From contig NZ_JAYXIH010000004.1 in assembly GCF_036016755.1 (NCBI RefSeq), positions 119,743 to 183,742 of the forward strand: a DNA stretch of 64,000 bases. Reading direction: 5' to 3'. Made by a program: the position numbers and the translations under genes. Each line of letters starts with the position of its first letter. Position 1 is the first letter of the stretch. Below the pieces are notes generated by a model. It ran no database searches. It was given only the letters and a program-made list of their open reading frames with translations, and was not told where the DNA came from. Source of the stretch: Aurantimonas coralicida_A (GTDB taxonomy: Bacteria; Pseudomonadota; Alphaproteobacteria; Rhizobiales; Rhizobiaceae). Shown one piece after another: positions 1-8,520 of the stretch.

Positions 1-57
1 AAGGCGCGCACCCTGATCACGGAAGCCATCGAACGCGAGAAGCAGACCAAGGCCTAA
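1..57 (+). CDS. C-terminal end of an unidentified protein (truncated by the window edge)
   Basis: Frame 1 reads 18 codons to a TAA and gives a charged tail, KARTLITEAIEREKQTKA. The reading frame is open from the first base and has codon choice like the neighbouring genes, so this is probably the true 3' end of a gene that begins outside the window. The fragment is too short to assign a family. About 215 bases without a recognisable gene follow, up to the DUF1127 start. Confidence 0.5.
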   Translation, partial: KARTLITEAIEREKQTKA

Positions 58-272
58 GCGAAACCGGGCGGGCGGCGCGCGAGCGCCGCTCGCATAGCCG
101 CAACCTTCCGCAAACAAAGTGTGCCCATTTCATGAACGATTGATATCCGGTAAACAGCCGGGTGCCTTTGTCATGCGCAGTTTGCACACGAGATTTGCAA
201 TTTAATGCCCTGCTCTTGTGCAACGCAATATACTATGTCTGGGTCATCGCAACGACCTGTCTGGACAGAACC

Positions 273-419
273 ATGTTTCGCCATCTCACCAGCCGCCTGC
301 AGGCTTACCGCAACCAGCGCAACGACATTCGCCAGTTGTCCATGATGGACGACCGCGCCCTGTCCGACATCGGCGTAGGCCGTGCCGACATCGCGCGCGC
401 TGTTCGCTTCGGCCGCTAA
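273..419 (+). CDS. DUF1127 (YjiS-like) small protein
   Basis: This 48-aa protein starts MFRHLTSRLQAYRNQR and contains the family signature L-x(n)-DDRALSDIGVGRADI, with the D-I-G-L/V-x-R core typical of DUF1127. The start at 273 was chosen because it gives the usual family length; the longer open frame from 162 adds unrelated sequence. It is basic and has no membrane segment. Members in Alphaproteobacteria are short arginine-rich proteins linked in some species to RNA turnover and to phosphate or carbon regulation. That role is family knowledge and nothing here shows it directly. It is a stand-alone gene followed by a hairpin terminator. Confidence 0.8.
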   Translation: MFRHLTSRLQAYRNQRNDIRQLSMMDDRALSDIGVGRADIARAVRFGR

Positions 420-524
420 TGCGGCGTGCGTCCTTTCGGACGCACAAAGGACGCTGTAACGCTTTGATCGAGCATCGGACCGCTACGCCTTCCGGGCCGG
501 CGATCCGACGAGATACCGCTTGAG

Positions 525-560
525 CGCCGCCGCCGTGAACAACGGACGGGCGGCGTTTTT
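525..560 (+). terminator. Rho-independent terminator after the DUF1127 gene
   Basis: CGCCGCC (525-531) can pair with GGCGGCG (549-555), followed directly by five T at 556-560. It lies about 105 bases after the DUF1127 stop and before the convergent DUF167 gene. Confidence 0.6.
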
Positions 561-591
561 GCGTCCGCAGTACGATGGGGATGGTGATCCT

Positions 592-959
592 TCAGAGTGC
601 CTCAAGCGCGGCGACCAGCACCAGCAGATCGTCCTCGATCCGCAATGTCTTCGCGCGTGATGTGTGACCGGCGACCACGGTAACGGCCGATTTCGGCACC
701 CCAAGATGTTTCGCCAGCATGGCCGTCAACGCCTTGTTCGCCTTGCCGTCCTCCGGCACCGCCGGACCCGGGCGCGTAGATGCAAACGCCCTTCCGCACC
801 CGCTTCCCGTCCGTCGATTCGGTCGACCGAGGATTTCGGCGTCAGCCTGACCTGCACGAGCACGCCGTCATCGACGACGCGCCAGAGGCCCGGCTCGGCC
901 ACAGCCGACAGTCGCGCGACCGGCTCAGACGCCGACGCTGTAAATCGCCGGGTTGACAT
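592..959 (-). pseudogene. DUF167 (YggU) family protein, frameshifted
   Basis: Read on the minus strand from about 959, the frame gives a normal DUF167 start (GVLVQVRLTPKSS, then GRLHLRARVR). At about 759-766 the expected continuation A-V-P-E-D-G-K-A-N-K moves to another frame. That second frame runs through LGVPKSAVTVVAGHTSREK to a stop at 592-594. One missing G in the codon before GTG-CCG-GAG would restore a full protein of roughly 110 aa. The gene overlaps the 3' end of yggT by 35 bases if the ATG at 959 is used; a GTG further in is also possible. Either it is a real single-base lesion or a sequencing error, and the intact family motifs on both sides favour an error or a very recent event. 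Confidence 0.7.
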
Positions 960-1227
960 AATAGACCAGCAGATACTGCAGGAACATGATCCCGAACAGC
1001 ACGACCAGCGGCGACAGGTCGATGCCGCCGAGATCGGGCAGCACCTTGCGGATGCGCCGATAGACCGGCTCGGTCAGCTGCCACAGGAAGCGCCCAACCG
1101 AATCGACGAAGGGGTTGCCCGGATTGACGATGTTGAAGGCGTAGAGCCAGGAGAGGATCGCCGATGCGATGACGATCCACCAATACAGGTTGAGCGCCTG
1201 ATAAAGAACATAGGTGACTGCGAGCAT
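925..1227 (-). CDS. yggT: YggT family integral membrane protein
   Basis: This 100-aa protein starts at the ATG at 1227 (MLAVTYVLYQAL), which gives the family length; the frame stays open upstream but without hydrophobic sequence. There are two hydrophobic blocks, about residues 3-29 and 67-92. Between them is the YggT signature, with FNIVNPGNPFVDSVGRFLWQLTEPVYRRIRK followed by LPDLGGIDLSPLVV split over two stretches. YggT proteins are inner-membrane proteins linked to osmotic tolerance and to envelope or division functions in various bacteria. It is next to a DUF167 gene, a very common pairing, and transcribed with it. Confidence 0.9.
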   Translation of the reverse strand: MLAVTYVLYQALNLYWWIVIASAILSWLYAFNIVNPGNPFVDSVGRFLWQLTEPVYRRIRKVLPDLGGIDLSPLVVLFGIMFLQYLLVYYVNPAIYSVGV

Positions 1228-1381
1228 GAATATCCGGACCTTTGCGACGACGTGCCCCGATGTAGCCATCGCCCCTTGAAATCGCAAGCCGGCGACGGCG
1301 GCGCCAAGTCACGACGGCGCCGCCGATTGCCCGTTGACACCGCCGAGCCCCGCACCCTATATCGCGAACGCAATGGTGGAC

Positions 1382-1457
<76 letters not shown>

Positions 1458-1526
1458 GCCAGTCTCATGCTTGTCCAGGACGCCCCGTAAGCCTGGTATG
1501 ACGCGCCCGACGGTTCGGGCTGAGCC

Positions 1527-2822
1527 ATGGCAGGTGCGGTCGTGACCCAGGACGTGGAAGCCGAGGCCGGCGCGCAACCCGCCTCCGACGGGAGCGCCAT
1601 TCCGGACGACGACCGCTTCGCCGCCTTCCGCAATCCCCGCTTCCTGCGCTACTGGCTCGCCCGCTTTTTCTCCACCTTCGCCATCCAGATCGTCATCGTG
1701 TCGGTCGGCTGGCAGATCTACGATCTGACCCGCAACCCGCTGGATCTCGGCATTATCGGCCTTTGCCAGTTCCTGCCTGCGCTTCTTCTGGTTCTCGTCA
1801 CGGGGGCGGCGGCCGACCGGTTTTCGCGGCGGCTGATCATGGGACTGGCCATTTTTGTCGAGGCGATCGGGGCACTCGCCCTGCTACTGCTGACGTGGCA
1901 CGGCCTCGCCTCGCCGCTGCCGGTCTTCGCCGTCCTCGTCGGCTTCGGTATCGCCCGCGCCTTCTTCGGCCCGTCCTCGCAGTCACTCGTGGTCAATCTC
2001 GTGACCCGGCAGGAACTCGCCAACGCCATTGCCTGGAACTCCTCCTCCTGGCAGATCGCGGCGATCGTCGGCCCGGTCGCCGGCGGCCTCCTCTACGGCG
2101 TCTCGCCGCTCGCCGCCTATGCCACCGGCCTCGCGCTCTTTCTCGGCGCCGCGACGCTGGTGATGTCGATCCGCGCGCCCGCCCGCAAGCGCGTTTCCGA
2201 GCCGGCGAGCTTTGAGACCGTCGTCGCCGGATTCCGCTACATCTGGTCGGAAAAAGTGGTGCTCGGTGCCATCTCGCTCGACCTCTTCGCGGTGCTCATG
2301 GGCGGCGCGGTGGCGCTGATGCCGGTCTATGCCCGCGACGTGCTGGAGGTCGGCCCCTGGGGCCTTGGCTTATTGCGCGCCGCGCCCGGCATCGGCGCCG
2401 TCGCCATGGCGGTCTGGCTGGCCGCCCATCCCGTCAAGGACAATGCCGGCGCGATCATGTTCGCCTTTGTCGGCCTGTTCGGCGCCTTCACGGTGGTCTT
2501 CGGCCTCGCCACCGTCCCCTGGCTGGCGATCGTCGCGCTCGTGCTGATGGGCGCCTCCGACATGATCAGCGTCTATGTCCGCGAGACCTTGCTGCAGCTG
2601 TGGACGCCGGACGCGGTGCGCGGCCGGGTCAACGCCGTCAACATGGTGTTCCTTGGCGCCTCCAACGAACTCGGCGAATTCCGCGCCGGGGTCATGGCGT
2701 TCTGGATCGGCGCGGTGCCGGCCGTGGTCGTAGGCGGTGCCGCGACCGTGGGCGTCACCGGCCTCTGGGCCTGGATGTTTCCGGAACTCCGCCAGGTTCG
2801 CCATCTCGCCGGACGGGACTGA
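1527..2822 (+). CDS. Major facilitator superfamily transporter (EntS/MFS_3-like exporter)
   Basis: This 431-aa protein has about 40 soluble N-terminal residues and then roughly twelve hydrophobic segments. The early sequence F-R-N-P-x-F-L-R-Y-W-L-A-R, the loop GAAADRFSRRLIM after the second helix, and FFGPSSQSLVVNLVTRQELANAIAWNS are typical of the EntS/MFS_3 group of proton-driven exporters. The central cytoplasmic loop (about residues 215-230) is rich in Arg and Lys. The substrate cannot be told from sequence. The gene stands alone after tRNA-Ala and converges on the HAD gene with a 22-base gap. Confidence 0.85.
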   Translation: MAGAVVTQDVEAEAGAQPASDGSAIPDDDRFAAFRNPRFLRYWLARFFSTFAIQIVIVSVGWQIYDLTRNPLDLGIIGLCQFLPALLLVLVTGAAADRFSRRLIMGLAIFVEAIGALALLLLTWHGLASPLPVFAVLVGFGIARAFFGPSSQSLVVNLVTRQELANAIAWNSSSWQIAAIVGPVAGGLLYGVSPLAAYATGLALFLGAATLVMSIRAPARKRVSEPASFETVVAGFRYIWSEKVVLGAISLDLFAVLMGGAVALMPVYARDVLEVGPWGLGLLRAAPGIGAVAMAVWLAAHPVKDNAGAIMFAFVGLFGAFTVVFGLATVPWLAIVALVLMGASDMISVYVRETLLQLWTPDAVRGRVNAVNMVFLGASNELGEFRAGVMAFWIGAVPAVVVGGAATVGVTGLWAWMFPELRQVRHLAGRD

Positions 2823-2844
2823 CACCTCTGCCCGCCGAAGAGGT

Positions 2845-3552
2845 TCAGCCGAGCGCCCCAATCAGCCCCGCCACTTCGCCGAGCCGCTCGATGCGGCGAA
2901 AGCGCGGGTCGTCCGCCGGCGCCTCGGCGCGTTCCAGCGCCCAGGTCAGATCATGCGGCACGTGCACGCCGTAGCTGCCCGCGGCGAGCGCCGGCAGGAC
3001 GTCCGATTTCAGCGAATTGCCGACCATCATCGCCCGCGCCGGCCCGTCGCCGTGGCGCGCGAAAATCCGTTCGTAGGTCGCCGCCGATTTGTCGCTGACG
3101 ATCTCGACCGCGTCGAAGAAGTCGCCGAGTCCGGAGGCGGCGAGCTTCCTTTCCTGGTCGAACAGATCGCCCTTGGTGATCAGCACCAGCCGGTAGCGCC
3201 CGGCGAGCGCTTCCAGCGTCTCCTGAGCCTCCGGCAGCGTCTCGACCGGATGCTCCAGCATCTCCCGGCCGGCGTCGATGATCTGGCGCACGATCGCCGG
3301 CGAGGCGTTGTCGCCAGTGACATCAAGAGCGGTCTCGATCATCGACAGGACAAAGCCTTTGATACCGAAGCCGTAACGGGCAAGGTTGCGGCGTTCGGCA
3401 TCGAGCAGCCGGCTGGACACGACCTCACCCGTCGCATGGTCCGCGAGCATCTCGCGAAACCGAGCCTCGGTCAGCTGGAAGAACCGTTCATTGTGCCAGA
3501 GCGTGTCGTCGGCATCGAAGCCGATGGTGGTGAGCGTCGTGCTGGATGGCAT
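2845..3552 (-). CDS. HAD-superfamily hydrolase (phosphatase)
   Basis: This 235-aa protein has the HAD motif I FDADDTLW, with catalytic Asp13 and Asp15. A cap domain spans about 20-105, motif II is LVLITKGD (about 120-127), motif III is the Lys in VSDKSAATY, and motif IV is MVGNSLKSDVLPALAAG. The family dephosphorylates small phosphorylated metabolites in the cytoplasm; the substrate is unknown. It is the last gene of a minus-strand run with the amidotransferase (10-base gap) and terB, downstream of the heme genes. Confidence 0.88.
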   Translation of the reverse strand: MPSSTTLTTIGFDADDTLWHNERFFQLTEARFREMLADHATGEVVSSRLLDAERRNLARYGFGIKGFVLSMIETALDVTGDNASPAIVRQIIDAGREMLEHPVETLPEAQETLEALAGRYRLVLITKGDLFDQERKLAASGLGDFFDAVEIVSDKSAATYERIFARHGDGPARAMMVGNSLKSDVLPALAAGSYGVHVPHDLTWALERAEAPADDPRFRRIERLGEVAGLIGALG

Positions 3553-3561
3553 GATCCGGTC

Positions 3562-4350
3562 TCACTCCTCCACCCGCGCCCCGAAAATCCTGGCGAGGAA
3601 TTCTTCCAGCCAGCGCCGGATCGGCGCGTCGTAGATCGCCCGCCCGTCGAAGTGCTGACGCCGCCCCTGCGCGCCCGGCAGCTTCAGCCGTTCATGCCCG
3701 CGCGTCGTCCAGCGGTGCATCATGGCGAGCGTCAGTTCGGCATGGAACTGCACCCCGTAGGCGGCCTTGCCATAGCTGAACGCCTGGTTCGGATACCAGT
3801 CGCCCTTGGCCAGACGTTTCGCGCCATGCGGCAGGTCGAAGCCCTCCCGATGCCATTGATAGACCATGTCCGGCCAGTGTGGCATCAGCATCCGCCCCTC
3901 GGTGGTCGGCTGGATCGGGTAATAGCCGACCTCGGCAAAACCATGCGGATGGCTGGCGATCGGTGCACCAAGATGCTTGGCGAGCATCTGCGCGCCGAGG
4001 CAGATACCGAGAAACGGTCGCTCCTCGGCCAATGGCACCTTGAGCCAATCGATCTCCCGAATGAGATGCGCATCGGTATCGTTGGCGCTGGGCGGCCCGC
4101 CGAAGACGATGGCGCCGCCATGCCCGTCCAGGGTCTCCGGCAGGGGATCGCCCATCACCGGCCGGCGGATGTCGAGCGTGACGCCGTGCGCCTCAAGCAA
4201 TTGCCCGACGCGGCCGGGTGTCGAGCTTTCCTGATGCAGGACGACCAGTATTGGCCGCCGGTCCGCGCCGTCGAGACTGTAGCGGTGTTCCGCCGCCGCA
4301 TGACGGACCGTTTCGGCAGCATCCTGTTCGCGCTTGTCGTAATAGGCCAT
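3562..4350 (-). CDS. Class I glutamine amidotransferase (GMP synthase-like GATase domain)
   Basis: This 262-aa protein consists of a single class I glutaminase domain. The nucleophile elbow is GICLGAQ (Cys117) and the His-x-Glu pair is His203/Glu205 in VQFHAELT, so the triad is complete. IVFGGPPSANDTD precedes the active site as in stand-alone GuaA-like amidotransferases. No synthetase domain is attached, so the enzyme either hydrolyses gamma-glutamyl compounds or works with a separate partner. Its start overlaps the terB stop by one base (TGATG), which suggests translational coupling. Confidence 0.85.
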   Translation of the reverse strand: MAYYDKREQDAAETVRHAAAEHRYSLDGADRRPILVVLHQESSTPGRVGQLLEAHGVTLDIRRPVMGDPLPETLDGHGGAIVFGGPPSANDTDAHLIREIDWLKVPLAEERPFLGICLGAQMLAKHLGAPIASHPHGFAEVGYYPIQPTTEGRMLMPHWPDMVYQWHREGFDLPHGAKRLAKGDWYPNQAFSYGKAAYGVQFHAELTLAMMHRWTTRGHERLKLPGAQGRRQHFDGRAIYDAPIRRWLEEFLARIFGARVEE

Positions 4351-4820
4351 CAGTCGGAAAGCCCGCTCCTGTCCGCCGCCTCCCGCTTCATCAACATCCG
4401 GTCCCGCGTCGAAACCCCGAGAAGGTCGGAAATGCGCCAGATCAGATTGTCCTCGAGTTCATGCACCTCGCCGTCGGCGTAGGTTACCTCCCACAGCATC
4501 TCGACGAAACGAACCCGGTGCTCCGCCTCCAGCCGCGCATTGAGGACCGAGGTGAACTGATAGAGATCGACGGCCCCGGCATCCGCCTCGCGACCGGCCT
4601 CGGCTATCCTGTCGGTCTCGGTCGGGTCGAGCTGGAACTCTTGCGCCAGCACCGCCCGCATTTTTTTCCGCTCGTCGTCCGTGACGATGCCGTCGGCGCC
4701 GATGATGTGGAACAAAAGCGCTGCGGTCGCGACCCGTAAATCGTCAGCGCCCGCCGCATCTCGCGCCGTCTCGTCTCTGCCGATCGTCTGCACGAAGTCC
4801 CGAAACGCCTCGAACATCAT
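4350..4820 (-). CDS. TerB-family protein
   Basis: This is a 156-aa, all-helical-looking, acidic protein. Two similar acidic loops, HIIGADGIVTDDER (about 38-51) and EVTYADGEVHELED (about 110-123), are the paired metal-binding motifs of the TerB/DjlA-type fold (COG4103-like). No membrane segment is present. TerB domains occur in stress and tellurite-resistance proteins but also widely in proteins of unknown role. It lies 33 bases downstream of hemY and is probably co-transcribed with it. Confidence 0.85.
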   Translation of the reverse strand: MMFEAFRDFVQTIGRDETARDAAGADDLRVATAALLFHIIGADGIVTDDERKKMRAVLAQEFQLDPTETDRIAEAGREADAGAVDLYQFTSVLNARLEAEHRVRFVEMLWEVTYADGEVHELEDNLIWRISDLLGVSTRDRMLMKREAADRSGLSD

Positions 4821-4853
4821 CTCACGCCGCGCCCGGTTGATGGATCGACTCGG

Positions 4854-6515
4854 TCAAGCGAAGCGAGCCTCCTTGCGGTCCGCGCTGGTCGGGGCCGCGT
4901 TGCTTTCCGCAGGCTTGTCGCCATCCGACTTGTTCTTGCCGCCGGCGGAGGCATCCCCGGCCTTCGCGGGTTCCGGCTTGGATTGGGCGGGCATACCGTT
5001 TGCCGACGGTTTTTCGGTCTTGTGCGGACCGCTGTCCGTCGCCGCAGCGCTCGGCTGTTTGGGCGCGGAAGCTGAGCCGTCTCCGCCCTTTCCGGCCTCG
5101 ATCGACGTGGCCAGTGCGTCCACCGCCTTGTCGGTGCGCTTCGGCTCGGCCGCCGGAATTTCGGTCACCTCGATGGTCTGGGCATCGCGGCCCGCATCGG
5201 CTTCGATGAGCCGGCCTTCGCCACCCATGTGCTCGACCGGCACCTTCCAGCGGAAGGCGTCGAGTCGCCCGGTCACCGGCGATGTCGGTGCCCAGACCTT
5301 CGACACGTAGCCGTCGGCGGTCCAGGCCGGATCGCGCTCCGCGCGGATCGCCTTGGCCAGCCATTCGCGCACCCGGCCCACCTCGCCGGTGTCTTCTTCC
5401 TCGATGTCGGCGAGCAGCAGGTAACCGCTTTCGCGCGGTTCCGCCTCGACCGCCGTTCGCGCCGACTTGCGCGCCAGCGCGAAGTCGCCGGCATCGAGCG
5501 CGGCGCGGGCGAGACACATCTCCGCCTCGAAATTGCCAGGACGCAGACCGTGCAGCTTGCGCGCCCGCTTCAGTCGATCCTCGGCGGAGTCGCCGGGCCG
5601 TGCGCGCACATAGGCCTCGGCGATGTCAGGATGGGGGGCGTGCGTCCAGCTGGATTCGAGGATCTTGGCGCCGCGCCGAAGGTCGCCGAGCCGGAACAGC
5701 GCTTCCGCCGCCACCAGAGCGGCCGGGGTCAGCTCAGGCGCGAGCTTCTGCGCCTCGATACCGGCGGCCTTGGCGGCCGACGGATCGCTTTCGGCGACGG
5801 TCATCGCCTTGGCGGTCAGAAGCACCGCGCGCAGCCGCTTGGATTCATCCCGGTCGATCAGGCGGGTATTCTTCTGCGCCTCGAGAATATCGAGCGCCCC
5901 GTCCCATTCGCCGGCAAGCGACTTGGCTTCCAGAACGGCACCGCCGGCCCAGGGCACATGCGGCGCGATCCGCACCGCTCGCTCGGCATAATGGCGGGCC
6001 GCACCCTCGTCGCCGACGCGCTCGGCCTCCAGGAACAGGCCGCGCAGCGCGAGCAAGCGCGTCTCGGGGTCGCGCTCCATCTGCTCGAAGGCGCCGCGCG
6101 CCCGCGCGTGGTCGCCCTCGATCATCGCCGTCTGGGCGTCGAGGAATCGAATCAGCGGCTCCTTGCGTGTGTCCAGCAGCTTTTCGCTGCGCTTGGTCAT
6201 ACGCCGCGCCTCGATCGCGTCGCCAGCACCGGCGGCCAGGATGCCGGCCGACAGCGCATGGTAGCCGCGATCGCGCTTGCGGGTGCTCCACCAACTGCCG
6301 ATCGCGCCCGGCGTCTTGAAGAAGGCCCCGACCAGCCAGACGACGAGGAGAATTGCGGCGATCAGCGCACCGAGCGCGATCAGGAACATCATCAGGCTGG
6401 TTTCGACATTCTGCCCCTGCCAGACGAAGGTCACTTGGCCGGGATTGTCCGCCAGCCAGGAAAAACCGATGCCGGCGGCCAAAACGATGAGAAAGAAGGC
6501 GAGGATTCGCAGCAT
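4854..6515 (-). CDS. hemY: HemY-family membrane TPR protein
   Basis: This 553-aa protein has two N-terminal membrane segments (about residues 3-22 and 41-68), split by the HemY_N signature WLADNPGQVTFVWQGQ. TPR-like helical repeats follow (about 95-380). The C-terminal about 110 residues are low-complexity, rich in Ala, Lys, Pro and Ser, and probably disordered. This is the proteobacterial HemY encoded with hemCD, not the protoporphyrinogen oxidase of the same name; it has been linked to late heme synthesis but its activity is unclear. It follows the mitofilin-like gene by 9 bases. Confidence 0.85.
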   Translation of the reverse strand: MLRILAFFLIVLAAGIGFSWLADNPGQVTFVWQGQNVETSLMMFLIALGALIAAILLVVWLVGAFFKTPGAIGSWWSTRKRDRGYHALSAGILAAGAGDAIEARRMTKRSEKLLDTRKEPLIRFLDAQTAMIEGDHARARGAFEQMERDPETRLLALRGLFLEAERVGDEGAARHYAERAVRIAPHVPWAGGAVLEAKSLAGEWDGALDILEAQKNTRLIDRDESKRLRAVLLTAKAMTVAESDPSAAKAAGIEAQKLAPELTPAALVAAEALFRLGDLRRGAKILESSWTHAPHPDIAEAYVRARPGDSAEDRLKRARKLHGLRPGNFEAEMCLARAALDAGDFALARKSARTAVEAEPRESGYLLLADIEEEDTGEVGRVREWLAKAIRAERDPAWTADGYVSKVWAPTSPVTGRLDAFRWKVPVEHMGGEGRLIEADAGRDAQTIEVTEIPAAEPKRTDKAVDALATSIEAGKGGDGSASAPKQPSAAATDSGPHKTEKPSANGMPAQSKPEPAKAGDASAGGKNKSDGDKPAESNAAPTSADRKEARFA

Positions 6516-6524
6516 GGTAATTCC

Positions 6525-8387
6525 TTAGCCCTGGTTGGCTTGGCCGGTCGGCTGGTCAGCCGGTGGCTGGCTATCGGCTCCGCCCGCCGGCGCCGGGGCA
6601 AGCGCCGAGGACAGCGCCTCGGCGACGACGCGGTCCGCCGTCAGCCGCGCCGCCAGGCGGCTCGCGAAGTCTTGGCTGGCGTCCTGTCCCGCCTGGGGCA
6701 GCGCCTGCCATTCGGATTGCCATCCGGCGAGGTCACCCCTCTCGATGGCCGCGTTAAGCCGCGAGAGCACGGCGTCCGGCCCTTTGGCTTCCGCCGGAGC
6801 AGGTCCGTCGGGTCGCACCTGGACGAGCGAGCGCAACCCCGACAGCAGTTGCTCCTGCACCGGCGCGTCGGGCTGCGCTGGCCGCAGGCTTTCGGCGATC
6901 TTGTCCTCGACCGCCGGCCACTCGGCGGCCAATGCCTGCTTCGACGGCACGCCGTCGGCCGCGAACGCCCGCAAATCCTCAGTCGCGGCGCCGGCGCCCG
7001 TGGCCTCGGCATAGGTTTCGAGCTGGCTCATGAACGGCCCGCCTTGGTCGATGGCGGATTTCAAATTCGCCGCCGCAAGCGCCACGTCCGCGCGGCGGTT
7101 GTTCGCTTCCATTCCGGCGATCCGGCTCTCGAACTGGGCGGCGGCCTCATCGACCTTCGCGCTTGCCTGCTCCGCAGCCTGTTGCGTCGCCGTTGCGGCC
7201 TCATTGGCCTGCGTCGCCGATTGCTGCGCGGCGGTCGCGGCCTGTTGCGCCGCGTTAGCGGTTTCTTGCGCGGCTGCGGCGGTCTCTTGCGCAGCCGTGG
7301 CGGTCTGTTGTGCCGCCACCGCGGTCTCGCCGGCCTGCTGCAGTCCCGCGGTCGCCTCCGCTCCGGCGGTGGACGCGGAGGTTTCGAGCGTCTCGATCCG
7401 CTGACCGAGCGCCGTCAATTGTTCCGCCGCCGCGCCATTTTCAGCCGGTGCGGCGGGCGCGCTTTGCACCTGGTCGCGCAAGGCTGCGACCTCGCCGCTC
7501 AAAGCATCGAGCTGTTCGGCGCTTGCCGCAACTTCGCCGGTCTCCTGCACGCCGCCGAGCGCGGGCAGATAGCCGCCCGCCTGCAACGCCGCCGCGCCAC
7601 CCAAAGCCAGGATCGCTCCGATGATGCCGGCTGCCAGAGCGCCGCCGAAGCCGGTCCCAGAAGAGCTGGCCGGCGCGGCGCTTCTCGAAGAGCCGGTGCC
7701 CGTCGCGGGCGACGCCGGCGGCCGCGCGGGCGCGGTCGAGGCCGACGTGGCCGTCGTGGCGGACGTGCTTGCGGGATTCGACGAAGGCCGGCTCGTGTCA
7801 GTAGGCCCGGACTTGATGGCAGACGAGGGCGCCGCCAGGGACGACGGCGTCGTCTTGGCGTCGCCGGACTTTGCGTTCGAAGCGCTCGTGCTCGTAGTGG
7901 CCATGCCCGGCTTGGTCGCTGCGCTGGGCGAGGCGACGGGAGGCTTCCCGCCTCCGACGACGGGCGGCGACCCCGCTGGCGTAGCGGGCACCGATCCCGG
8001 CGCGCCGCTGGCTACGGCCGGCTTGGCGGATGACGATGCAAGCGCTCCGCCCGTCGCAGCCCCAGCCTTGACGTCCTCTTTCGTAGACGGCGTGGACGCG
8101 GCCGACGCACTGGGCGCCGGCTTCGCGTCGCTTGGCTTGGACGGTGCAGAGGCCGCCGCGCTCGACACGACGGGCGATGTCGCGCCAGCTCGCTCCGCGG
8201 ACGCCGGAACGGTCGGCTGCGCCGTCGTCGTCGCAGGCGTACTGGTGCCGCCGCCCGATGTCGCCACGGTCTGTGCCTCGGTATTCGTTGTCTTGTCGCC
8301 GTCAGTCACAGTGCTCTTTTCCGCTTTGAGATCGATCGTTTGCCCACGCGTCTGCTTCGGCTTCGACCGCCGGGGACGGTTGGTCAT
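6525..8387 (-). CDS. Mitofilin-like (COG4223) inner-membrane protein
   Basis: The start at 8387 (MTNRPRRSKPKQTRG) gives 620 aa. Residues 1 to about 250 are low-complexity Ala/Ser/Thr/Pro. One membrane helix follows (GFGGALAAGIIGAILALGG, about 260-280). Residues about 300-410 form a long coiled coil with a striking run of Q-x-A-x-x-A-A-Q repeats. The C-terminal part (about 420-600, ending VVAEALSSALAPAPAG) matches the conserved mitofilin/Mic60 C-terminal domain found in alphaproteobacteria, placed next to hemD as is usual. By homology it helps shape or contact the membrane. It is co-transcribed with hemD (133-base gap) and hemY. Confidence 0.82.
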   Translation of the reverse strand: MTNRPRRSKPKQTRGQTIDLKAEKSTVTDGDKTTNTEAQTVATSGGGTSTPATTTAQPTVPASAERAGATSPVVSSAAASAPSKPSDAKPAPSASAASTPSTKEDVKAGAATGGALASSSAKPAVASGAPGSVPATPAGSPPVVGGGKPPVASPSAATKPGMATTSTSASNAKSGDAKTTPSSLAAPSSAIKSGPTDTSRPSSNPASTSATTATSASTAPARPPASPATGTGSSRSAAPASSSGTGFGGALAAGIIGAILALGGAAALQAGGYLPALGGVQETGEVAASAEQLDALSGEVAALRDQVQSAPAAPAENGAAAEQLTALGQRIETLETSASTAGAEATAGLQQAGETAVAAQQTATAAQETAAAAQETANAAQQAATAAQQSATQANEAATATQQAAEQASAKVDEAAAQFESRIAGMEANNRRADVALAAANLKSAIDQGGPFMSQLETYAEATGAGAATEDLRAFAADGVPSKQALAAEWPAVEDKIAESLRPAQPDAPVQEQLLSGLRSLVQVRPDGPAPAEAKGPDAVLSRLNAAIERGDLAGWQSEWQALPQAGQDASQDFASRLAARLTADRVVAEALSSALAPAPAGGADSQPPADQPTGQANQG

Positions 8388-8520
8388 CGCGTTTGCTCCA
8401 TTTCTGCTGGCTTCGGCGCGTGGGATCGCCCGTTCCGCGCGCCGCACTCAATCGAGGCGTATTCGTCCTTCATTCGTGCGGGCCGTGCAAGCATCGTCTC
8501 GTTCCAACGATCAAACTAGG

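Noticed and set aside
2737..4482. Long plus-strand open frame of 581 codons opposite the HAD and amidotransferase genes
   Set aside because: It is antisense to two genes with complete catalytic motifs and has no family-like sequence; long antisense frames are expected at this GC content.
5229..8033. 934-codon plus-strand open frame opposite hemY and the mitofilin gene
   Set aside because: It is Arg/Gly-rich shadow sequence of well-supported minus-strand genes.
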